DNA of 64,000 bases from Streptomyces drozdowiczii (GTDB lineage Bacteria; Actinomycetota; Actinomycetes; Streptomycetales; Streptomycetaceae), in the NCBI RefSeq assembly GCF_026167665.1, contig NZ_CP098740.1:6696001-6760000 (forward strand), read 5' to 3'. Shown here piece after piece: positions 8,220 through 17,380 of the stretch. Below the pieces are notes generated by a model. It ran no database searches. It saw only the letters and a program-made list of their open reading frames with translations, and was not told the origin of the DNA. Each line of letters starts with the position of its first letter. Within the stretch, counting starts at the first letter, position 1. The position numbers and the translations under genes are program-made.

Positions 8220-9080
8220 TCACGAGGACATCCGCTGGGTCTCATACCTCGCCGACTGCGCTCTGGTCAGCTGAGCTGTCGAAGTGCCCTGCCCGAAAGA
8301 GCCGGGGGGTGCGGAGTCGCATTGCACGGCGAGGCGGACGGCGTACAGGTCGAGCCGTCTGCGGAGCTCGAGGCGTCCGGCCTTCTGGTGTGCCGGGGTG
8401 AGGAACTGGGCGATCTGGTCGGCCAGCTGCTTCCTGTCCCGTCCGCCAAGAGCCGGGGAGGTAAGAAAGGAGCAGTTGAGGTGCTCGGACTGGGTGACCT
8501 CAGCCCAGACGAGACCCGTGGCGAGGTGAGGCTCTTGCCGTGCCAGGTGCCCGAGCTTGGGGATTCCGTCGCACAGCCCGGGCCAGTCGGGCGCCGGCAT
8601 CCGCCAGGTGGCTATGGATTGACGACGTCGTGCGTAGTTGACTCGGTTGGGGTTGCTGTCGAGTTCGGCAGCGATCCGTTCGACGCCGGCTTCGAACTCC
8701 TTCCACAGCTTGCCGGGCATCGTCCGGCCGAGCACATGGAAGGTACTGACGACGCTGCCGCGTAGCGTGCCCAGTGTCTTGGCGCATTCAGCCCAGGTGC
8801 CGCCGGCGGTCATCTCCATCAACTTCAGGGACGCCGCTCGCCGCAGGTGGCGTACGGTCGAGCTGTTGACCTGCTGCATGTGTTCGATGAGGTGAGCGAG
8901 GTGGTCGTCGAACCAGGCATGCGGCAGCAGTTGAGGGACTTCCTCGGGGCTGAAGCAGCAGTCCCTCGAGGGGACTCGCAGGCGGCCGGGTCCGCGGCTG
9001 CTGCCACCGGCGTGGAAGATCTGGCGCCGCCTGACGAGGGAGCGGGCCAGGGGCGCGGATATCTCCGCGTCTCGGAGCAT
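8220..9080 (-). pseudogene. TniQ-family C-terminal fragment
   Basis: From about 9080 the protein shows the pattern of TniQ transposition target-selection proteins: HAWFDDHLAHLIEHM, RHLRRAASLKLMEMTAGGTW followed by AECAKTLG, then RVNYARRRQSIATW and VWAEVTQSEHLNCSF. These correspond to the repeated helix-turn-helix-like blocks of the C-terminal half. The N-terminal zinc-finger half is absent: upstream the DNA belongs to the oppositely oriented ATPase fragment. TniQ/TnsD proteins direct Tn7-like and Tn5053-like transposons to targets, which fits the element's ends. Assignment is from remembered family pattern. Confidence 0.6.
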
Positions 9081-9089
9081 CGCGTAGGC

Positions 9090-9641
9090 GCGTTTCGGAG
9101 CACGTTCATAGGCCGTCTGTACGTGCTGGGCACCACCGAGGACGTCCAGGCCTTCCGTAACCTCTTCGACAGTGATCTGTCGATGTTCGGGCTGCTCACC
9201 ACCCTGCTCGACGCCGGATACCTGACCGTCGACGTCCGCCTGCACAAGATCGGCGCCGTGATGCTCGGCCTGGACGACCTGAGTTCCGGAGAGCAGCAAC
9301 TCCTGACCATTTTGGGCCTTCTGCGGCTCCAGCGCGCACAGGAGTCGCTCTTCCTCCCGGACGAGCCCGACTCACACTTCCACCCCGAATGGAGCCGGCG
9401 CTGGTACAGCTCTGTGCGCGCCGTACTCGGGGCACATCAGGACTCGCAGTTCATCACGGCCACCCACGAACCCCTGCTGGTATCCAACATGACCCGCCAG
9501 CAGATCCGGATCATCGCCACCGATCAGGAAGGCCAGGCCACAGCAGTAACTCCCGAGGCCACCCCGCGGGGACAGGGCGTCGGCGGTCTGCTGACCACCG
9601 ATCTGTTCGGGCTGCCCGGCCAACCCGACGAACCCACCTAG
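9090..9641 (+). pseudogene. AAA/ABC-type ATPase of a defence pair, C-terminal half
   Basis: Only the distal half is left. LSSGEQQLL is the ABC signature; LFLPDEPDSHFHPEW is Walker B with the D-loop; ITATHEPLLVSNM is the switch region. This is the layout of PtuA/RecF-like ATPases that pair with HNH nucleases in Septu-like and related restriction-associated systems. The Walker A half is missing; upstream lies the opposite-strand TniQ fragment, so the gene was probably cut by rearrangement. Followed 3 bp later by a small gene and then the HNH gene. Not functional as read. Confidence 0.65.
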
Positions 9642-9644
9642 AAG

Positions 9645-9911
9645 TTGATTGACCGCCAGTACACGCTACTGCCGGCAGCGGCCCACGACCCGGTGTGGCA
9701 GACGGAGCTCCGCGAGGTCACCGACGAACTCGACGCACTGGGCTCTTCCACCGCGAACCGTGATCCTCTCGTGATGGCCTTCCTTGCCGAACTCCACCGC
9801 AGACGCCGTGCTCTCGTCGAGGCCGTCACCAGCACGAACCCTCCGCCACCGCAGGTCCTGGAGGCCATGGTCGCCGAACTCTTCAACGAGCACTTCGCGT
9901 CGGTGATCTGA
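9645..9911 (+). CDS. Small protein between ATPase and HNH genes
   Basis: 88 residues from TTG 9645 (no better start in frame; RBS weak). Helical and charged: VWQTELREVTDELDAL, VMAFLAELHRRRRALVEAV, LEAMVAELFNEHF. No recognisable family. It is 3 bp after the ATPase stop and 15-21 bp before the HNH gene, so it looks like the middle gene of a three-gene cassette. It may be a small subunit or antitoxin-like partner; this is inference from position only. Confidence 0.5.
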   Translation: MIDRQYTLLPAAAHDPVWQTELREVTDELDALGSSTANRDPLVMAFLAELHRRRRALVEAVTSTNPPPPQVLEAMVAELFNEHFASVI

Positions 9912-9932
9912 CGCCGATGCGACACAGTGGAT

Positions 9933-11163
9933 ATGAGCGGACTCACCACCCCGCAGGCGTGGGTGGCCAAGACCAAAACCACCTTGGACGCCGTGCGGGC
10001 CGCGATGGCTAGCAACACCAAGCGCGCCTTCACGGAGCACTGGACCGATGACGAGGTACGCGACCCCCTGCTCGCACTCGTCGGACAAAAGTGCTGGTAC
10101 TGCGAGACCACAATCCAGCGCGCTGATATCACCGTCGACCACTTCCGGCCGAAGTCCGAAGTGCTCGGCGAATCAGGCCATGACGGCTACTGGTGGCTCG
10201 CCTACACGAGACAACTACCGCATCGCATGCAAGCACTGCAACAGCGGCGGAGCCCGGTTCAACGGTGCACGAGAAGGCCGTGCCAAGGGCAGCCGGTTCC
10301 CACTGCTGGCCGGGCCGCGCGCCTGGCGCCAGCACGACGACCTGAGCCTGGAACAGCCGATGCTCCTGGACCCGGCCCGAATCGGCGATCCCGACCTGCT
10401 CGGGTTCGACACCGCCGGCTACGCCCGGCGCAGCCACACCCCCTACTCCAAGGACGAGGCACACCGCGGGGTCTGCCGCGCCGACGAGACCATACGGATC
10501 CTGGCGCTTAACGCCACCCAGATCAAAGACCAACGCCTCCTCCTGATGGACGAGATCGCGGTACTCGCCCAGATACCGGGCGACCTGCCCAGCGTCCAGG
10601 CCCTGATTGCCGGGAGAACGGCGACAACAGCGCAGTGGAGCGCAGCCGCCGCCGCTGCCCTGGCTCTGCACCGTGCATGTGCTCTGACGAGGAATGAGCC
10701 CGACCAGTCCTCGGCAGAGCATCCCGGCACCCCGGTCATCGACCCGGGACGTTCGACCGTCGACGTGCGGGACCTGCTCAAGGACCTGGACCCGGCCGAC
10801 CTGACCGCTGGCATCCCACTGATCGGCCGTCACAGCAACAAGCCGCAACCGGGTGTTCTGCAAGCGGACGGCCGCATCAGCGTCTGGAAGCGTCCTTGGG
10901 GTACCCCGAACTCCGCGGCCCGGGCCGCCACTGGCAGCGATGACATCGACGGCTGGGACTTCTGGCGGCTGACCATTGCCGGTGTCGAGCAGTCGCTCGC
11001 CGAGTTCCGCGCCGACACACCCCGCCCGACCCACCCGCCTGAGCGGGTAGCCCCGCTTGATGCTCGCCTGACAGGCCTGGGGGCCGGGACGAACAGGCCA
11101 GACCAAGGACGGAGAGCCCTTCAGTGCTGGCGGCGGTGGCGGCGCGCTGGCCCATCGCGGTGA
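9933..11163 (+). pseudogene. HNH endonuclease with C-terminal RAMA domain, frameshifted
   Basis: The first part reads QKCWYCETTIQRADITVDHF then RPKSEV; after a +1/-2 shift near 10210 it continues DNYRIACKHCNSGGARF. Together these are an HNH/TIGR02646-PtuB-type nuclease core with CxxC, DHFRPKS and the second CxxC. Continuing in the same frame, from about 10760, VDVRDLLKDLDPADL, GVLQADGRISV, NSAARAATG and GWDFWRL match the RAMA domain, which reads modified DNA in restriction and methylase proteins. True domain content probably ends near 11020. Partner of the upstream ATPase. The frameshift is not the simple one-base homopolymer type, so inactivation may be real. Confidence 0.6.
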
Positions 11164-11424
11164 TGCCGCGCCGTCGGGTGACGAGGCACAGGCACGGCTA
11201 GGCGCACCATGACGAGGCTTACCGCCGGTGATTCACTCTCCGCTTTCGGACACTGCTTGTTGCCGGACGTTCCGGACTCCCGGATCTTCAGTCAGGGTTC
11301 GTGGATTGGGTGCGCTCAGAGTGCCGGACGCGGTGGTTGCGGCTGGTGTAGCGGCAGAGATCGCAGATTTGCAGATCAAAGTGGTAACTGCCGCGATAGG
11401 AGGAGGTGGTTGCGCCTGCTGATG
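11164..11424. other. Stretch with no confident gene
   Basis: Between the HNH-RAMA gene and the kinase fragment. One frame contains VVAAGVAAEIADLQIKVVTA, which looks protein-like but has no start context and matches nothing I recognise. Probably gene debris. Confidence 0.3.
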
Positions 11425-11691
11425 GGATGGTCCACCGCTATCTGAAGCCCGCGAACGTGATCCTGGCCCCGGACAGGGCGCGGGGTGCTGGACTTCGGCA
11501 TCGCCCACGTCGCCGACGGCACCGCGGTCATCCGTCCTGGCGCGCCGACCGGGACTCCGGACTGGCTGAGCCCCGAGTACCACCGGGACGCCACAGCGGG
11601 TCGCACCGAGATCTTCGCCTGGGGTGTGCTGTACGCCTTCACGGCAACCGGCTGCCACTCCTTCAGTACAGGCGTTCGTACTGGTCGGTAA
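11425..11691 (+). pseudogene. Ser/Thr protein kinase fragment
   Basis: VHRYLKPANVILAP is the catalytic loop, then in the next frame VLDFGIAHVADGT (the DFG motif), GTPDWLSPEYHRD (activation-segment end) and EIFAWGVLYAFTATG. These are the order and spacing of PknB-type kinases. Both the N-lobe and the tail are missing, the frame shifts after ILAPDRAR, and the catalytic HRD Asp reads as Tyr (HRY). A dead remnant. Confidence 0.65.
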
Positions 11692-11798
11692 GGCGATGAC
11701 TCCTAGCCGACCACCGTGCTTCGGGTTGTGCGTCCGAAAGCCAGTGGTCACCCCTATCGTCGGGAGGAGTAGTTGTCAGAAGGCTTCCGGGGGCAAGA

Positions 11799-14700
11799 GT
11801 GACCGACGGACAGAAGCGAGCAGGGCGGTCCACGGGTCGCGTCGGTTCGGCCAGGCGCAAGCGGGTCGTAGCGACGGCGGTCATGGAGGCCGAGGGGTGT
11901 CTCGCCGACCTGAAGCGCGGGCGTCGTGCCGCTCGCGAACTCAAAGAAGTCACCGAACAGATGCTCTCGCCTGAGTACGAGGGGCGCGTGCTGGTCGAAC
12001 TCCTTCAGAACGCCCACGACGCGCACCGCGCCCGGCACGGCGATGGCCGCGTAGAGATTGTCCTAGACGAGGACGAGGGCGAACACGGCGTCCTCTACGT
12101 GGCGAATGGCGGAAGGCCTCTCGGGTACAAGAACTTCGAGGCGTTGTGCAGCATCGGCCTGTCGAGCAAGCGACCCGACGAAGGTATCGGCCACAAGGGG
12201 GTCGGCTTCAAGAGCGTGCTTCAGCTCACCTCCGCCCCAGAGATGTACAGCGTCACGAGTTCCGCGTCCAAGGCTTTCGACGGGTTCTGCTTCCGCTTCG
12301 CTCAGGACGACGACTTCGGCTGGTTGGCGGACCATGTCGTGCCCGGCCACCCGGAGGCTGCCGACCAACTGCGCGCGAACCTGTCATCGTTGAAGGTTCC
12401 AGTGCCGGTGGACGACGTCCCGGCTGCGGTGGCTCCCTTCCGCCGACGGGGAATGGTGACAGTGGTCCGGCTCCCGCTGCGGTCCGCCGAGGCCAGGCTG
12501 GAAGCGGTACGCCAGCTGCGGGAACTGACCGATGACGGGGCGCCGTTCGAACTCTTCCTGGACCGCCTCGGGAAAGTGACCGTCACGCACCGGGCGGGCG
12601 GCCGGGGGCGCCCCAGCGTCTACACACGCAAGGTGGACACCCTCTTCATCTCTCGTGATCTGAAGATCCAGCAGATCACACTGCGCCGTCGCACCCGCCT
12701 GATCATGGTGACGGCCGCAGTGGACAGCGAGCGCGCACGCGAAGCCATCGCCGCCGGTCTGGGATCCGGACCGCTGAAGGACGGCTGGCAGGCACTGGGA
12801 AACTCGGCTGTGGTCAGCGTGGCGGTACCCGCGGGCGACCCTCTGGAGCGCGGCAGGCTCTACACGTTCCTGCCCATGGGGACAAAACAGATCTGCCCGG
12901 TGCGCGGGTTCGTCAACGCGCCATTCCACACGGACGTGAGCCGACGCACCGTGATGGAGTCCACGCAATGGAATGACCTGCTGCTCGACACCGCGGCCGA
13001 GGCCTGCGCACGGACGACCGCATTGGTCGACGAAGGACGCGTCATGCTGCCCGCAGGCACCCTCATCGACCTGATGTGCTGGGAACACGACCAGGTTCGG
13101 CGCCTGGAGCTGGCCTTCAAAGCACAGGACCGTGAGTTCGACGCCGTTCCGTTCATGCCGGTACTGCACCCTGCGGGCACCCGCACCGCGTACCGCTGCG
13201 GCTACTTGTGGCGCGGCCCCGACCAGGCTCGCGTGTTGACACCGCAGGCCGTGGCTGCCGCTGGGGTCAAGCACGTCATTGACCCACAACTCCATCCCCG
13301 GCGCGCCGAGCGGCTGGCGGCGCTGGGTACGGCCCGTGGACTGGGTCTCAACCCGCCTGTCAGAGTGCTCGCCGACTGGGCGGAGAGCGTAGCCTCGGCC
13401 CTCGCCCAGGGGGAGTTCGACGCCGGAATGTGGGCGGACTACTACCACGACCTCTCGGTCTGCTTCGCTCGCACTGGCGAGGAACTGAAGGGGAGGAAAG
13501 TCGTCCTCACGGTCGACGGGAAGCGGGCGCCGGCCGGCGATCCCGGGTTGTTCTTCCGCCCGGATGGCCCGTCGGCCGCGCTGCCCGCCCTGCCACCTGG
13601 ACTCGCGAAGAGAATCTTTTTCGTCCACACGGAGATCGCTTGGGCGGGACGGAAGACCAGCCGGCGCTCCCGCGGTCGTACCTGGCTGGAGGAACAGGGG
13701 CTGGTACGGGACTACAGCCCGAAAGCCCTGCTGGAAGTGCTGGGCGACGCCATGCGCAAGGTCCGTGAGGACGACGAGGCTCTGCGCGAGCACCTCTTGT
13801 TCGCCTGCGCCCTGTGGGCGTCCTCAGTGGACCGGCACGGCAAGCGGCCTGTGATCAAGGGGCTGTTGGTGCCGGGCCGCAAGACCTGGGTGCCCGTTAC
13901 GGAGGCCATGTTTGGAGATGGTTGGACAGGCGGGCACGGCGGGATCGACCGGGCACTGGTCCGCTTTTTCGACCGTACCGAAGCTGTCTCCCGTGACCTT
14001 GTCGCCGCCGCCGATCGGCTTGTCCGCCCCGCCCACGACATCTGCGCCGGCACCCGCACCGACGCGCAGACTCTGCGGCGCTTCCTCGAACACCAGGGTG
14101 TCCGGCACGGCCTGCTACCGACCTACGTGGCAACGTCCCAGGCGGTGAAGGGGCAGCATCTCAACCGTCCGTCCAGCTTTCCCGGACTGTGGGCCCTGAA
14201 CCTGGACCCGGATGAGCGGACCCAATGGCAGTCGACGGCCCAGCGCTGGCCCAAGCGCCGCGACGATCTCTACCTGACCGTCGAGTACCGCCCGACCCGC
14301 AAGAGGGTGGCCGTTCTTCCCGGCCAGCGGGAATACGCCGCGTTCGACGAGGAGAGTCGTCGGCTCTACGCCGAACTGATTGTCCACGGCCTGGACATCT
14401 GGGACGCCGAGGCACTCGAGTTCCGCTTCGCGGGCGGCTCGGATCAGAAGGGCACACTGTGGCCCACCCCGCTGGCGGCCTTCCTGTTCCGAGTCCCGTG
14501 GATTCCCCAGACGGGTGACGACGAAGACACTCCCGCTTTCACCACGGCCAGCCAGGCGTGGTGGTGGGCCTCGGGGGAGGCGCCACCCGCCTTCCTCACC
14601 GTCGCCTCCGCCGCGCTGCGCAGACGGCAGTCGGACCGCGTGCTCAAACGCCTGGAGCTGCTCGGCGTACGCCGCTGGGACGATCCCGAGACCGCCGCGG

Positions 14701-17098
14701 ACCGGCTCCGCCACCTGCCCGCCCTACTCCGCCGTGTGCCCCAGCTACGGCAGGGACGCCTTGGGCATCTGCTGCGGCGGGCCTACGAACAGGCCTGGGC
14801 GGACCTCCTTCCTCCGGACGGGTTCGGCGGCGGGTGGCGGTCCGGGGTCCTCCCTGAACTCCTTGTGAGCAGGGCCGGGACACTGGGAGTGCTGGCAGCT
14901 GATTCTGAGCCGGAGCCGGTCTACGTGGCCGACATCCGCGGCACCCAGCAGCGGAGGCTGCTCGACGAGGCACCCCTGCTGCTCCTGCCGGTCGACGACA
15001 GAGCTCTGGGCCAGCGCATTCACGCGCACTTGGAGGCACAGGGCCGTTTCGTGATCCGGCCGACGAGCGAGGCGGAACTCGACGTGTGGGTCGACCAGCT
15101 GCCGATCGCCGACGCACCCCGAGTACCGCTGTTTGCCCTGGCCGGGCCCTGGCTGGAGGCCCTCATGGTCGCGCTGGTCGAGTTCGACGAGGAGCGGTCC
15201 TCCCGCGCCACGGTCCCCGTGGCGCGCCGCGTCAGGCAACGGCTTCAATCCTGTGGCGTCGTCATGGCGCGGACCGCGGTCACCCATATCGCCGGGCACG
15301 CCCTCGACGCCTCCGGCGATGACCGCTCCCTCCTCCACGACGATCCGGACGAACCCCGGCTCGTCGTGGTGTGCGCAGGGCAGCGCTCCGGCTGGCATGT
15401 GCTGGAGGTAGCCGCGACCGCCCTGAGTACCCTGATCGGCGCCCCCTATCTGAGCACGGCGGTACAGCTGGCGTTCATCGCACTGAACCGGCTGGACCGG
15501 ACCGTCGCGGACGTCACCGAGGCGGACATTGCCTCCGTGCTCGCCATCCCGCAACAGCGCCTGGAGGCGGTGCTCGCCGACCGTGCCTCGATCCGCTCCG
15601 GCAGCGCCCGACTCGTCCCCCTTCTCGCCTGCGTTGACCTCGCCCTCGCCGAGGAACTACAACGCGGACAGGAGACCTTGCACGATCGCGGCGAACTCCA
15701 CGACTGGCTGGTCGCCCGGCTCGATGCCGACCGCACCGACCAGTTGCTGGGACTCGTGGAGGAGGCCGACTGGCAGCGGATGCTGTCCGCACTGGGAGTG
15801 CCCCTGGCCGAGGCTAACCAGGCTTGGCAGACACTGGGTCTGCTGACCGTCGACAACGCGGAGACCCACCAACGCCAGTTCCAGGCCTGGTTGCAGCTGA
15901 ACCGGGCCCGAATGGCCGACCGCGTTCGTGACGCCTACGTGGCCACGCACAAGGCGGGCGCCCCCCTCACGGAGTACGTTCGGCTGCGCTCGCTCCCCGG
16001 ACTGGAGCCGGACCCCCGGTGGGGACTCGAACACTGGGACCTTCCTGCTGACCTCCTCGACGTCCACGCCGAGGAATGGACGGTCACGCACCTGCCCCCG
16101 ACACCGGCCCGGCAGCACCGCCCGCGCACGGTGGCCGAGATCCACGAGGACTGCGTCGACACCATCCACGCGCGCCTTCCCCGCCTGCGTGTCCGCATCG
16201 AAGCCTGGCTGAACCGCCAGGGCCGTGAGATCCCCTCCCTGCCGTCGGCCACCGAGGTCGCGTCGGCGATGGACGCCGAGGGCCTGCTCGACTTCGAGCC
16301 GATCGGTACCCGCACGCTCATCGCCTGGCTCCAGACCCGCAGTCACTGGCCCGCGGACATGCCCGCCACGGACCGGGCGGCCGACCTCGGTCTGCGCGAA
16401 CCCGCGCCCCTACCGCCGAGCCCGCCCGTCGGTAGTGCCTCGCTCCCTGCCGCGCCGTCGGGCCCGTCACTTCTCCTGAACGGCCGTGCCCTTCCGATCA
16501 GCCCCGACCACCTGCGCGACCTTGCCCGACAGGTCGCCGCCGACCTCACCCCCGACCAACTCGCTGCCTCCCCACAGCCCGGGACACCGTCGGCGCCCGC
16601 CCTCCCGAGACAACGAACCACCTCCGCGGTCGCCGGTCGTGGCGGGGGATACCAGGCCGTCCCCGGGACCCCCAGAGGGACAGGGCCGTCGGACTCGCCG
16701 GAGAGGTGGCCGTGGCCGCCTGGCTGGAGCGGCAGTACGGCGTCCCCCGCGAAGAATCCTGGAAGTCCGGGCTACGCCAGCATGTCCTCGCCGACGGCTC
16801 GGGCGACGACAGCCTCGGCTACGACTTCCTGATCCACGACGGCGATCGCACCCTCCTGTACGAGGTGAAGGCCTCGACCGGGGACCGGGGCGAGTTCGAA
16901 CTCGGCGAGTCCGAAGTCGAACGAGCCAGTCACCTACGCCCGGACGAGACCTACACCATCGTCTACGTCACCCACGTCCTGGACAACGCCCACCGACGCA
17001 TAACGCCCCTCCCTAACCCGTTCAGCGCTCCCGGCCTCGCCGGCTACCGCCTCGTCGGCACGGCCATGCGTCTGAGGTTCGAACTACCGCCGGGGTGA
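11799..17098 (+). CDS. Giant sacsin-type GHKL ATPase with NO VEIN C-terminal (DUF3883) domain
   Basis: About 1,765 residues once one frame break is bridged. The N-terminus is a GHKL/HSP90-like ATPase: VLVELLQNAHDAH supplies the N-box Glu/Asn/Asp, YVANGGRPLGYKNFEALCSI the next box and GIGHKGVGFKSVLQL the glycine lid. The long middle has no recognisable domain. The C-terminus (LGYDFLIHDGDRTLLYEVKA, then EFELGESEVERASH) is DUF3883/NOV_C, with a PD-(D/E)xK-like D...E-K arrangement. The frame breaks at CCCC 16661-16664; one more C joins QAVP to RDPQRDRAVGLAGE. This domain pair is seen in bacterial defence-island proteins; the mechanism is unproven. GTG start 11799, RBS CCGGGGGC. Confidence 0.75.
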
Positions 17099-17281
17099 CC
17101 GGAACCTTCCCCGTAGCAAACGAGGTCGAACTGTGCCCATGCCAGCACATGCCTGTCGACAACGGGTAGGGACCGCGAGCCTTGAGAGCTGCCAGCCCGC
17201 TCGCGATTCCAGACCCTGTCTGGAGAAGGCTTTTGGCCTCGCTATGGCGACAAGCGCCTCATAACCTGTGCTGTACCAAAG

Positions 17282-17380
17282 TGTCAACTATTTCGCTGAT
17301 TCTGCGACTCCGACTGAAGCTACTTGGCATCAGTGCAGGTCGTGAACGTGGCCTGGTGTCAACTAGCGAGCCCGGTCACA
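17282..17380 (-). repeat. Right end of element: inverted repeat and sub-terminal repeats
   Basis: Inverted TGTGAC at 17375-17380 and inverted TAGTTGACA at 17357-17365, at the same nine-base spacing as the left end; another inverted TAGTTGACA at 17282-17290. The 260 bp from 17099 to here have no gene. The outer repeat now encodes the last residues (VTGLAS) and stop of the host methyltransferase. Confidence 0.65.

Larger units (their letters stand above)
7595..17380. mobile_element. Decayed Tn7/Tn5053-like element carrying defence-type cargo
   Basis: Both ends read TGTGAC, nine bases, then TAGTTGRCA (left 7595-7618; right, inverted, 17357-17380), 17 of 24 positions matching by eye. Each end has a further inner TAGTTGRCA copy. 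Flanks are a perfect 5-bp repeat. The interior contains a TniQ-family fragment but no transposase (TnsB/TniA-like DDE protein) or TnsC-like ATPase that I can recognise, so it cannot move on its own. Cargo is mostly broken genes plus the large sacsin/DUF3883 gene. Parts of the interior are visibly less GC-rich than the flanks. Removing it rejoins the host methyltransferase frame. Exact family is inferred from end structure and TniQ. Confidence 0.75.

Noticed and set aside
8847..9089. N-terminal part of the plus-strand frame leading into the ATPase fragment
   Set aside because: It overlaps the TniQ coding pattern on the other strand and has no Walker A, so I trimmed it off the ATPase.
17321..17329. 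TACTTGGCA as a third repeat of the right end
   Set aside because: It is in the opposite orientation to the other right-end copies and differs at one base; not counted.
7595..17380. CRISPR-associated Tn7-like (CAST) element
   Set aside because: No repeat-spacer array or Cas gene seen; TniQ alone is not enough.
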